In this document: piece after piece, positions 43,348 through 51,567 of the stretch
Numbering within the stretch: position 1 is the stretch's first letter
How the letters are laid out: every line of letters starts with the position of its first letter
DNA from: SZAS-103 sp038323475
GTDB lineage: Bacteria; Pseudomonadota; Gammaproteobacteria; Xanthomonadales; Xanthomonadaceae
DNA: 64,000 nucleotides
Assembly: GCA_038323475.1 (NCBI GenBank)
Contig: JBBQHA010000002.1
Location: forward strand, 1-64,000
Reading direction: 5' to 3'
Position numbers and translations under genes: made by a program
Notes under the pieces: model-generated
The model's input: only the letters and a program-made list of their open reading frames with translations
The model's database searches: none
What the model was told of the DNA's origin: nothing

Positions 43348-46230
43348 TTATGCCACGACGCCAAAATCCAGCCCATGCGCACGGCAAACATCGCGGATCG
43401 TAGCGCGTGCCGCATCGATCGTCGCATCCAGCGTCACCACGCGCGGACGGCGGTCGAGGGTGCAGTCCAGCGAGCGTTGCAGCAGGACCGCGTGCGCGTC
43501 GACGAGCGCATCGCGTTGCGCTTCGGAAAAGATTCCGCAGCGCTCGAGGGTCGCAATCAATTCGGCGCTCGCACGCGGCAGCAGCAATCCGGGATTCGCG
43601 TGCGCATGCGCGAGCACCTGGTATTGCAGCAGGAATTCCAGGTCGACCAGTCCGCCTTCGCCCTGCTTGAGGTCGAAGCGATCGGCTTGGGTGCGATCGA
43701 GTTCACCGCGCATGCGCGTGCGCATCGCAAGCACGTCGGCGCGCTGTTTCGCCGCATCGCGCGATTGCGCGAGCACGTCGGCGCGGATCGCGTCGAAGCG
43801 TGCGAGCGTCGCAGGCGACCCGGCGATGCCGCGCGCACGCACCAGCGCCTGGCGCTCCCAGGTCCATGCACGGTCGCGCTGGTAATCGGCGAAGCCATCG
43901 ACGCTCGCGACCAGCAGCCCTTTCGCTCCATCGGGACGCAGGCGCACGTCGACTTCGTACAGGCGTCCGGCCGGCGTCGCGGTGCCGAGCAGGCTGACCA
44001 GTTTCTGCGCGAGCCGCGCGTGCTGGCGCACCCTCTCATGGTCGCCAGCCCAACCGGAATCGTCGCGTAGCGACGCAATCGTTTCTCTCCCCTCTGGGGG
44101 AGATGGGGGAACCGTCGGCCCAGCCGACGGTGGGGAGAGGGATGCCATGTCGCGTGCGACATGACCGTGCAGGAACACGAGATCGAGGTCGGACACGAAC
44201 CCGAGTTCCTCGCCGCCGATGCTGCCATAACCGATCACCGCGAAACCGTCCTCCTCGTCGCCACGGCGCACCGCACGACGCGCGAGCGCGAGCGCGGCGA
44301 CCAGCACGGTTTCGGCGAGCCAGGCGAGTTGGCCCGCCGCATCCAGCGCATCGGTGCGCTGCTTGAGCAAGGCCAGCCCGATGCGGAAGCTGGCGCCCTG
44401 GCGGAATTCTGCCAGCGCGTGCAATGCGGCTTCGATGTCGTCGGGCGGCACGGCATCGAGCATGCGTGCGCACTCGGCTGCAAGATTTTCGCGCGTCGGC
44501 ACCGCGCCGGCAGCGCGCGCGTCGAGCAATTCGTCGAGCAGCAGCGGATGCGCGGCGACGCGTTCGGCGAGCAAGGCGCTGCGCGCCCCCACTTGCACGA
44601 GCCGTTGCAACGCGACCGGCTGTTCGTCGAGCAGGGCCAGGTAGCTCCCGCGCCGCGCGATCGCCTGCAGCAATGCGAGCAGTCGCGGCAATGCAAGATC
44701 GGCCGCGCCACTGTCGGCGGCAGCGCGCAGCATGCGCGGCACGACGCGATCGAGCCGGCCGCGCGCGCGGCCGGCCAGTGCGCGCACCGCCGGCGACCGC
44801 GCAAAATCGCGCAGCGCCGCATCCTGCGCATCGGCCTTCGCGAAGCCCGCGGCGAGCAACGCTTGCGCGTCGCCGCCATCGGGCAATGCAAGCCAGTAGT
44901 CGTCGAGCGAGGTCGGCGCTTCGCCGCCGCGACGACGCGCAGCGAGCAGGCGCTCGAACTCCGCCGACACCAGGGTGCGCTGCGCATCGAGATCCGCGCG
45001 CAACCTGGCCACGTCCGCATAGCCTAGGCCGAACGCGATGCGCTGCCGCGCGAACGCATCGTCCGGCAACGCATGCACCTGTTGGTCGGCGAACATCTGC
45101 ACGCGGTTTTCGAGTTGGCGCAGGAACCGGTAGGCCTGCGCCAATCGCGTCGCGGTCTCCTCGGTGACATGGCCCGCCGCCGCCAGCGCATCGAGCGCCG
45201 GCAGCAGCGATTGCGTTCGCAACGCCGGTTCGCGTCCGCCGCGGATCAGTTGCAGCGCCTGCACGAGGAATTCGATTTCGCGGATGCCGCCGGGACCAAG
45301 CTTGAGGTGATCGGCCATGATGTCGTCGGAGCGGGCGCGACGCTCGTCGGCGGCGATCAATGCCTTCATCTCGCGCAGGCCGTCGAGCGCGGTGTAATCG
45401 AGGTAGCGGCGATAAACGAATGGCCGCAGCGTGACCAGCAGGCGTTCGCCGCCCGCGATGTCGCCCGCGACGGGCCGCGCCTTGATCCACGCGTAACGCT
45501 CCCAGTCGCGACCTTCGCTCTGGTAGTACTGCTCCATCGCGGCGAACGACAACGCGAGCTGGCCGACGCCGCCGAACGGCCGCAGCCGCATGTCCACGCG
45601 ATAGCAGAACCCGTCGGGCGTGACCTCGTCGAGCAACTGGATCAGGCGCTGACCGGTGCGCGCGTAGTACCGCTCCGCGTCGAGGGGTCGCGCACCATCG
45701 CTCGCTCCGCCCGCCGCGTAGGCGAACACCAGGTCCACGTCGGAAGAGAAATTGAGCTCGCCGCCACCGAGCTTGCCGAGCCCGAAGACCACGAGCCGCT
45801 GCGCATCGCCGTCGGGGTCGCGGATGACGCCGTGCGCCTGCGCGATCTGTACCTCGACCGCCGTCAGCGCAGTTTCGATCGCCGCATCCGCGAGCGCGCT
45901 GGCGCCTGCGAGCGTGTCGTCCACCGTGTCGATGCCGGCGACATCCCGCCAGACCAGTCGCAACGATGCGCGTGCGCGCCAGCGTCGCAATTGCGCGGGC
46001 CATGCGGCGGGCGTCGCGGGATCGAGCGTCGGCGCGGCCGGCATCGGCCCATCGAGCACGGCAATCGCATCGGCCTGGTCGCGCAGCACGCCGAATGCGA
46101 AATCGCTCGCCAGCAGCAGGCGTTCGAGGGCATCGTGCTGGAGCGTCGGCGCATGCGCGCGTTGCGGCGCCAACGCATCCAGCCGCTGCGCGAGCAGTCG
46201 GGACAACGGTGCGGGGAGCGCGTCGTTCAT
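43348..46230 (-). CDS. glnE: Bifunctional glutamine synthetase adenylyltransferase/adenylyl-removing enzyme
   Basis: 960 residues. Controls glutamine synthetase by adding or removing AMP in response to PII. Two nucleotidyltransferase domains are present: the adenylyl-removing one with GLGKLGGGELNFSSDVDLVF (about 150-169) and the adenylylating one with GYGSIGGEELGFVSDLDLVFLHG (about 665-687), both quoted in part and both with intact D-x-D. The second motif has Ser-Ile in place of the usual Lys-Leu. Residues about 697-727 (SPPSAGPTVPPSPPEG and following) are an insertion encoded by a palindromic repeat, in the loop after the second D-x-D. Confidence 0.95.
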   Translation of the reverse strand: MNDALPAPLSRLLAQRLDALAPQRAHAPTLQHDALERLLLASDFAFGVLRDQADAIAVLDGPMPAAPTLDPATPAAWPAQLRRWRARASLRLVWRDVAGIDTVDDTLAGASALADAAIETALTAVEVQIAQAHGVIRDPDGDAQRLVVFGLGKLGGGELNFSSDVDLVFAYAAGGASDGARPLDAERYYARTGQRLIQLLDEVTPDGFCYRVDMRLRPFGGVGQLALSFAAMEQYYQSEGRDWERYAWIKARPVAGDIAGGERLLVTLRPFVYRRYLDYTALDGLREMKALIAADERRARSDDIMADHLKLGPGGIREIEFLVQALQLIRGGREPALRTQSLLPALDALAAAGHVTEETATRLAQAYRFLRQLENRVQMFADQQVHALPDDAFARQRIAFGLGYADVARLRADLDAQRTLVSAEFERLLAARRRGGEAPTSLDDYWLALPDGGDAQALLAAGFAKADAQDAALRDFARSPAVRALAGRARGRLDRVVPRMLRAAADSGAADLALPRLLALLQAIARRGSYLALLDEQPVALQRLVQVGARSALLAERVAAHPLLLDELLDARAAGAVPTRENLAAECARMLDAVPPDDIEAALHALAEFRQGASFRIGLALLKQRTDALDAAGQLAWLAETVLVAALALARRAVRRGDEEDGFAVIGYGSIGGEELGFVSDLDLVFLHGHVARDMASLSPPSAGPTVPPSPPEGRETIASLRDDSGWAGDHERVRQHARLAQKLVSLLGTATPAGRLYEVDVRLRPDGAKGLLVASVDGFADYQRDRAWTWERQALVRARGIAGSPATLARFDAIRADVLAQSRDAAKQRADVLAMRTRMRGELDRTQADRFDLKQGEGGLVDLEFLLQYQVLAHAHANPGLLLPRASAELIATLERCGIFSEAQRDALVDAHAVLLQRSLDCTLDRRPRVVTLDATIDAARATIRDVCRAHGLDFGVVA
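44084..44144. repeat. Palindromic CTCTCCCC/GGGGAGAG element in frame within glnE
   Basis: Outer arms CTCTCCCC (about 44084-44091) and GGGGAGAG (about 44132-44139) enclose a perfect inner hairpin, CCGTCGGC (44112-44119) with GCCGACGG (44123-44130). The element is translated without a stop as a Ser/Pro-rich peptide in glnE. It is related to the thrC element at 11471-11510 by its C/T-rich arms. A possible truncated relative, TCCTCTCCCCCACCGT, lies in the spacer at about 46382-46397. Confidence 0.72.
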
Positions 46231-46345
46231 CCGCGCATTCTTTCACGGTTGAACCGGGTCATCGATTGGTAAGCGTCCATGTGCGGCGCGTCGCTCTTGC
46301 GCATCCATGCGCCCGCGACATTGGCACGTCCATGTGCGGTAAAAC

Positions 46346-46377
46346 AAACCCGCAGCGGCATGCACCGCTGCGGGTTT
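46346..46377 (-). terminator. Intrinsic terminator downstream of mgtE
   Basis: AAACCCGCAGCGG (46346-46358) and CCGCTGCGGGTTT (46365-46377) form a perfect 13-base-pair stem with a six-base loop. On the minus strand it is followed by TTTGTTTTAC, so it should end the mgtE transcript before glnE, 127 bases after the mgtE stop. The symmetry also allows some activity on the plus strand. Confidence 0.85.
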
Positions 46378-46503
46378 GGATCCTCTCCCCCACCGTGACA
46401 TTCCGGCATGCTTCCCCAAGCCTGCCGGAACCCGCGCGCATCATAGTCAGAGCCGCCGTCGCAAAGCGCGCTGCATTGCAGCACAACGCCGCGTGTTTCG
46501 CAC

Positions 46504-47685
46504 TCACCCGATCAGCATCGTCGCCAGGCCGAGGAACAAACCCATGCTCAGCACGTCGGTGACCGTGCTCAGGAAAATGCCCGCTGCCGTCGCCGGATCG
46601 GCGCCGACACGACGCAGCATCAGCGGAATCGAGGCAGCCGCCATGCCCGCCAGCGTACAGCTCACCGTCATCGCGACCAGGATCGCGCCGGACAGGCGCA
46701 GCGCCGCGGGTTCATGCCGGCCGTGCGCGATCAGGTACATCGCCAGGGCCGCGAGGACACCGGACGCGAGCCCGTTGAGGAACCCGAGCCAACCTTCCTT
46801 CAACACCATCGAGCGGATGCCGTCGTCGTGCAACTCGCCGAGCGTCACCCCGCGCAGCACGACCGCGAGCGACTGCGAACCGAGGTTGCCGCACTGGCCC
46901 GACATCACCGGCAGGAAGATCGCGAGCACGACGATGCGGTTGATCGAATCCTGGAACACACCGACCACCGACGCCGATATCGCCACGGTGAGCAGGTTCA
47001 CCAGCAGCCACGGATGCCGGAAGCGGAAGCTGCGCGGCCATGGCGTTGCGAGGCGCTCCTCTTTCTCGACGCCGACCATCGCACCGGCCTGCGCCGAAAT
47101 CGCGAACGCCTGCTGCTCGAACAGCGCCGCGCCCTTGACCAGGCCGAGCAGGCGGCCATCGGCTTCGCAGACCGGATAGATGGGATAGTGGCGGGTCACC
47201 ACCTCGTGCATGGCATCGACCAGCGACATCGTCGGCACCAGGAAAAACGGCGCTCGCACCATCACGTCGGCCATGGTCTGCCCGCGCTCCCCGAACACGA
47301 GCTCGCGGAACGCGACCACGCCGCGCAACACGCCTTCCTCGTCGGCCACGAACACGTAGATCACCATGCGTCGCTTGACGAGATCGCGCAGCGCTTCGAC
47401 GACTTCGCCGATGGTCGCATCGAGCGCGAAGATCGCGGGCGCGGACTCCATCAATCGGCCGACCGTGCCTTCCGCGTAGTCGTAGCCGAGCAGCAGGTCG
47501 TGGGCGATGTCGGCGCGCTCGATCGCCTCGCGGCGCGCCGGATCGAAACGCTCCAGCACCTTGTGCGCCTGTTCCGCCGGAAGCTGGTGCAACGCGCTGG
47601 CGATCTCCGCGTCGCTGCCATCGCGCAATTGCGCGGCCACGCTACGGCTGTCGAGTTCGCGCAGGTCGTGTTCGGCGTGCCGCAT
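46504..47685 (-). CDS. mgtE: MgtE-family magnesium transporter
   Basis: 393 residues: a short N-terminal helical MgtE_N domain (LDSRSVAAQLRDGSDAEIASAL), a pair of CBS domains (about 95-215, with GYDYAEGTVGRLM at their start), and about five transmembrane helices from residue 235, including the conserved PVMSGQCGNLGSQSLAV pore motif. Imports Mg2+ under control of cytosolic Mg2+ through the CBS/N domains. ATG 47685 has GGAG upstream. The frame is open for 74 more codons upstream, but those residues belong to a decayed amine oxidase, so I exclude them. The N domain is shorter than in typical 450-residue members. Confidence 0.9.
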   Translation of the reverse strand: MRHAEHDLRELDSRSVAAQLRDGSDAEIASALHQLPAEQAHKVLERFDPARREAIERADIAHDLLLGYDYAEGTVGRLMESAPAIFALDATIGEVVEALRDLVKRRMVIYVFVADEEGVLRGVVAFRELVFGERGQTMADVMVRAPFFLVPTMSLVDAMHEVVTRHYPIYPVCEADGRLLGLVKGAALFEQQAFAISAQAGAMVGVEKEERLATPWPRSFRFRHPWLLVNLLTVAISASVVGVFQDSINRIVVLAIFLPVMSGQCGNLGSQSLAVVLRGVTLGELHDDGIRSMVLKEGWLGFLNGLASGVLAALAMYLIAHGRHEPAALRLSGAILVAMTVSCTLAGMAAASIPLMLRRVGADPATAAGIFLSTVTDVLSMGLFLGLATMLIG

Positions 47686-48219
47686 CGAAAGCTCCGCTGG
47701 CCAGGAGAAAAGATACCGCGAACGCAGTCCGTCGCGGTATCTCGGTGCAGGAATCAGCCGCGCGCGCCAGAGGCGGCGGTCGAATCCGATCATCAGCTTC
47801 GCATTCGTTCCGTAGCGCAGATCGCGGGTCGCGCGCTGCTTGGCCGCCGGCAGCGGCACCTCAAGCCGGACCTCAGGCAAGGTGGTGAACGGGATCGCGA
47901 GCGGCACCGCGGATGCGCGCGTGGTCGCTGTCGATCAGCTGGCCGCCCAGTTCCACGACCTGCGCATCCGGGAAGAATCCGCGCAGGCTGACCATGCGGC
48001 CGCCGATGCGGTCGTTCGCCTCGATCACGCGCACGCGGACGCCGGCCTGGCGTAGTCGCCATGCCGCGGCCAGACCGGCCATGCCAGCGTCGACCACGAT
48101 GACCTCGTCCCCGTCGTGGCGATCCGGCAGTTTCGCGCCGTGTGCGGGCAACCCGCGAGTGCGAGCGTCGCCACCATGCCGCACGAGTTGCGCAGGAAGC
48201 GCCGTCGCGCCGCGTCCAC
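47686..48219 (-). pseudogene. Decayed flavin amine oxidase (frameshift, internal deletion, truncated)
   Basis: The 5' part starts at ATG 48219 with a twin-arginine signal (RRRFLRNSCG, then MVATLALAGC). A frameshift near 48125-48150 moves the coding sequence into the next frame, giving VIVVDAGMAGLAAAWRLRQAG, the FAD-binding Rossmann start of flavin monoamine oxidases but with Asp for the first glycine, followed by ELGGQLIDSDHARIR. At about 47908 the sequence jumps to a much later part of the same family, PLAIPFTTLPEVRL and RYGTNAKLMIGFDRRLW, in another frame; roughly 200 residues are missing. The 3' end is lost and the frame runs into mgtE. Confidence 0.75.
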
Positions 48220-48488
48220 GCGCAGTTCTGCGCATGCCCGATCACTTCATCGAGTGGCGCCGACGCATGGCGCGCGCTGCAAGGTATCGAACAAGGGAGC
48301 GCGAGCCATGGCCTGTTCCCGGTATCCGCAATTGCGCATGCGGTTCACCGCGAACCATAGGCCGCATCGGCCAGTCCAGGCACATCGCTGGCGGCTGCGA
48401 TCGTCCGGCACGTGCCTGGCATATCGCGGTCCGCAGCAGGCCGGCTTCACGGTTATCCTGTGTCTCCGCCCCGCCCTCCGTGGTCGCA

Positions 48489-48986
48489 ATGCGCGCGTTC
48501 GTGCTGTGCCTGATTTGTTGTTGCTGCATCCAGACTGCATGGAGCAAGGGCCTCGCAGTCGGCAAACCCGCGCCCGCGATCACGGCGACCCTGCTCGACG
48601 GCAGCACGTTCGACCTTGCCGCGCTGTCGGGCAAGGTGGTCGTGGTGAATTTCTGGGCGACATGGTGCGCGCCCTGCCGTGCCGAGATGCCCGCGCTGGA
48701 TGCGTTCCAGCGCGCGCACAAATCCGAGGGACTGGTAGTGATTGCGATCAGCCTCGATACGCACGACGACCTGCCGAAGGTCAGGGTCGTGATGCACGAT
48801 TTCAGCTACCCGGGGGCGTTGATCGAGAACGCGAACATCAAGGGCTACGGTCGCATCTGGCGGGTGCCGCTGACGTTCGCGATCGATCGCCACGGCGTAC
48901 TCCGCCGCGATGGATTCGCGGCGACGCCGACCATCGACGCCGCCGCACTCGACCGGGACGTGCTGCCGCTGTTGCGCGAGCACTGA
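48489..48986 (+). CDS. TlpA/ResA-type periplasmic thiol-disulfide oxidoreductase
   Basis: 165 residues. A signal peptide rich in cysteine (MRAFVLCLICCCCIQTAWS) precedes a thioredoxin fold with KPAPAITATLLDGSTFDLA and the active site NFWATWCAPCRAEMP. The cis-proline loop is RVPLTFAIDRHG. Such proteins reduce disulfides in periplasmic targets, for example during cytochrome c or metal-protein assembly. ATG 48489 is chosen because the 190 open codons upstream are antisense to the amine oxidase remnant. It converges on the outer-membrane gene 34 bases away. Confidence 0.88.
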   Translation: MRAFVLCLICCCCIQTAWSKGLAVGKPAPAITATLLDGSTFDLAALSGKVVVVNFWATWCAPCRAEMPALDAFQRAHKSEGLVVIAISLDTHDDLPKVRVVMHDFSYPGALIENANIKGYGRIWRVPLTFAIDRHGVLRRDGFAATPTIDAAALDRDVLPLLREH

Positions 48987-49020
48987 GCCGGCATCCATTC
49001 CGCGCGGATCGCGGCAATCC

Positions 49021-49971
49021 TCAGAACGCATAGCGCAGTCCGACCGACGCCGTCCAGCGCGGCGCAAGCTGAAAGCCGTTGACGCGCTGGTAGACCGGTA
49101 CCTGCAGGAAACCGTACGCGTGCAATTTGCCGCTGATCTGCGCGGTGACTCCAGGACTCAGGTCGACCAGGGCGCCGCCGCTGTTGTCGATATCGGCTTC
49201 GATGCCCGAATCGCGCCGTGCGATGCGCGCATTGAGCTGCAACTCCGGCGTGAATTTCGGATTGGCCATGTAGCGCAGGCCTGCATTCGCTCCGAACGAC
49301 GCGCCGGTGCGGTAGCCATCGCGCGAACCCAGCGCGATCTGCGCGATGCCTTGCGCGAACCAGTCGAAATCCTGGTTGATCGCGCCGAACCTGTAGACGC
49401 CGAGCAGCAGGTCGGTCGTGCCGCTACCGGGCTGCAGACCACGATCCAGCGGCTCTCCTGTTTGCGGCCCGCTGGCGAAGACGTCGCCATGGCGACCTGT
49501 CGGCAGCTTCAACCCGAACTGGATGCCGGCATCATGCTGCGGCGAGAACCCCTGGTAGCGCGCGAGCACACGCAGGTCGCCGATGCCGCGCGACGCCGAC
49601 GATGAAATCGCCGTATCGCCTTCGGCGACGGTCTGGTGTGTGCGATCGATGGACGGCAACTGCATGTTCACGCCCCAATCCGCGTTCGGGCTGTAGTCGA
49701 GGCCCAGCGTGGTGTAGCGGTTGATCGTGCCTTGCTCGATCTCGCGATCGTTCGGGAATGCGATGCCACCGCGATCGACGCTGCGGATGCCGCTGCGCAA
49801 CTGCGATTGGTCGATGAAGTCGTAACGCAGGTCGAGCCGGAAACCCGACGAAGCACTCAGTCCCTGGCTGTCCCAGTCGGAGCTGAGCGTACAACCGCAG
49901 GACGAGCAGGCGAACGCGGAGGCCGGCAGCAAAGCGAGTACGGCGATGAAGCAATGACGCTGGATGTGCAT
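49021..49971 (-). CDS. Outer-membrane beta-barrel protein with N-terminal CxxCxC motif
   Basis: 316 residues. After a signal peptide ending ASAFA comes CSSCGCTLSSDW, then alternating beta-strand sequence (RLDLRYDFID, YTTLGLDYSP, LGVYRFGAINQDFDWFAQG) ending in the aromatic terminus GLRYAF required for barrel insertion. It resembles transporters grouped with the phenol-degradation MetA-like family. The CSSCGC knot right after the signal is unusual and may bind metal. It follows the DUF2946 gene on the same strand (186-base gap). Substrate unknown. Confidence 0.75.
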   Translation of the reverse strand: MHIQRHCFIAVLALLPASAFACSSCGCTLSSDWDSQGLSASSGFRLDLRYDFIDQSQLRSGIRSVDRGGIAFPNDREIEQGTINRYTTLGLDYSPNADWGVNMQLPSIDRTHQTVAEGDTAISSSASRGIGDLRVLARYQGFSPQHDAGIQFGLKLPTGRHGDVFASGPQTGEPLDRGLQPGSGTTDLLLGVYRFGAINQDFDWFAQGIAQIALGSRDGYRTGASFGANAGLRYMANPKFTPELQLNARIARRDSGIEADIDNSGGALVDLSPGVTAQISGKLHAYGFLQVPVYQRVNGFQLAPRWTASVGLRYAF

Positions 49972-50157
49972 GGAAACCTCGTTGTATAGGCACCGTCCGC
50001 GCGCAGGCGTTTGCCGCGACGGAGTCGGGTACGGAAGGATGATTGGTCGATCGTGCACGCTCTCTGCGTACGGGGCGTCCGTGCAGACAAGCGCACGGCA
50101 GCGGCCAGCAGCAGATCGAGGCGCGCCGCGAACGACAGCGCGTCATGCGCAAAGCAA

Positions 50158-50559
50158 TCAGGCAGAGACAGGCGGCCCGCGCGATCCGAGCCCGCAGGGA
50201 TGGCGTATCGCAACGCTCGGCGCGCAGCGGCGTCGCGAAAAAATCCAGCCAGGTGCGGGCAGCGCAGGCAGGACAAGCAGCACCATTGCCAGCATCGCGA
50301 GACTGGCCAGCAACGGGCAATACGCGCAATCGACGTGGCCACCATCGCCATGCGACGGCATCGCATGGCCTGCCTCGCCCATCATCCCGGCGTGGCCGTG
50401 CATGGGGTGCATGCCAGACATGCTGGCCATCGGGGTCGTGCGGTCAGGGCCGGAGTTCGCATGGCCGCCGATGCGGATCAAGCTGGGTACCAACGCCATC
50501 AGCAGCGCGGCGATCATCGCCAGCTGCAGCATCGCCTTTTGGAAGGAGCGGGAACGCAT
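50158..50559 (-). CDS. DUF2946-family membrane protein
   Basis: 133 residues. An N-terminal helix (about 9-29) is followed by a Met/His-rich periplasmic loop (TTPMASMSGMHPMHGHAGMM, quoted in part) and then HVDCAYCPLLASLAMLAM, the conserved DUF2946 motif running into a second helix. Proteins of this family are often found near copper-handling genes. The many Met and His residues here are consistent with Cu binding, but this is inferred. The C-terminal 25 residues look non-conserved. Confidence 0.78.
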   Translation of the reverse strand: MRSRSFQKAMLQLAMIAALLMALVPSLIRIGGHANSGPDRTTPMASMSGMHPMHGHAGMMGEAGHAMPSHGDGGHVDCAYCPLLASLAMLAMVLLVLPALPAPGWIFSRRRCAPSVAIRHPCGLGSRGPPVSA

Positions 50560-50625
50560 CGCGCCATTTTAGCGCGGACGCATCGCCGTTGCGGGCACGG
50601 GTACGGATCGGGCGCACCAACAAGA

Positions 50626-50651
50626 ACGCGCGCCCCGATCGGAGCGCGCGT
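50626..50651. terminator. Hairpin terminator downstream of the Tyr/His-rich gene
   Basis: ACGCGCGCCCC (50626-50636) pairs with GGAGCGCGCGT (50641-50651) around GATC, with one mismatch/wobble. On the minus strand TCTTGTT follows, a weak T-rich tail. It lies 32 bases beyond the stop of the gene at 50683-51345. Confidence 0.55.
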
Positions 50652-50682
50652 CGTTTGTCGTGCCGTGCAGCCGGGCTGGAAC

Positions 50683-51345
50683 TTAGTGCTGCGGCACCTG
50701 CCCGCGGGTCTGGTTGCTGTCCTGCCTGTGGTCGCCATCATGGTTGTAATAGTGCTGGCGATCCCAGCCGCCGGGCGTACTGCCGCCATGATCGTGGTCG
50801 TGGTCGTGGTCGTGGTCACCATGGTCCCGATCGCCATGATCCCTGTCTCCGTGATCACGGTCGTGGCCGTGGTCGTGGTCGTGGTCGCGCCCGCGATCAT
50901 GGTCCCCGCCATAGCGGGAGCCGCCGTAGTAGCTGATGCCGTACGACACGCCCGAGCCGTAGTAGGAATTCGGCGCGTAGTAATAGCTGTCGTCGTAGTA
51001 GTCGCCCGGATAAGTGTCGTAGGACGAGTAATACGCGGAACCGTTGTCGTAGTAGTACGGATCGCTGTAGTACGGATCGCTGGCGTAGCCCGAATAGTAG
51101 GTGGTCGGGGCATAGTAGGTGCGCGCAACGTAGCGCGGTCGCGGAGTGTAGTAGCGCGGGGCGTAGTAGCCACCGTGATAGCGCGAACCCAGGCCGAGCG
51201 ACACGCCGTAATGCGAGTGGCCGTGCCATCCGCTGTGGTAACCGATGCTGATGCCATCGGCGTGGGCCGGTTGCGCCATGCCGAAGCCCGCAGCGCAGCA
51301 GACGGCGAGTCCGGCAAGTTTGAGCAGACCCATGGTGTTCGACAT
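50683..51345 (-). CDS. Secreted tyrosine-rich protein with His/Asp tandem repeats
   Basis: 220 residues. A signal peptide (KLAGLAVCCAAGFGMAQPAHA) is followed by three zones. Residues 34-60 are rich in Gly/His; residues 59-146 contain about 35 tyrosines in YY, SY and PYY patterns; residues 148-187 are almost only His, Asp, Gly and Arg in HDHDHG, RDHGD units that repeat in tandem at the DNA level. The last zone should chelate divalent metal ions such as Zn, Ni or Cu. No enzyme domain. The neighbours (DUF2946, CxxC barrel, TlpA-like) also suggest metal or redox work in the envelope. Confidence 0.75.
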   Translation of the reverse strand: MSNTMGLLKLAGLAVCCAAGFGMAQPAHADGISIGYHSGWHGHSHYGVSLGLGSRYHGGYYAPRYYTPRPRYVARTYYAPTTYYSGYASDPYYSDPYYYDNGSAYYSSYDTYPGDYYDDSYYYAPNSYYGSGVSYGISYYGGSRYGGDHDRGRDHDHDHGHDRDHGDRDHGDRDHGDHDHDHDHDHGGSTPGGWDRQHYYNHDGDHRQDSNQTRGQVPQH

Positions 51346-51567
51346 GACGGCTTCCTCGTGAGTGGATGTGGTGTTGCGACGCCATGCTGGGCGCGCGGGA
51401 CTGAACCGGCGATTAGCAAATCCATAACGCCGAAAACCGTTTTGGTGGCCCTCAGCTTTCCGGCCGGGCACGCGCGCCTGATTCAGATTCGCGACGGCCC
51501 GCGCACGTGGCGGCGACCCACGTTCAGGAAAAACAGCGCGCCGGAGTTTCCGACGACGAAACCGGCC

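Noticed and set aside
46275..46339. Direct repeat CGTCCATGTGCGG at 46275-46287 and 46327-46339 as a possible insertion target duplication
   Set aside because: Nothing between the copies looks like a mobile element; too short to interpret.
47686..47907. A 74-residue N-terminal extension of MgtE
   Set aside because: The residues match flavin amine oxidases, not MgtE, and ATG 47685 has a good ribosome site.
50776..50890. Short regular repeats resembling a small CRISPR or satellite array
   Set aside because: Units are about six bases without spacers and encode the His/Asp repeat of a secreted protein.
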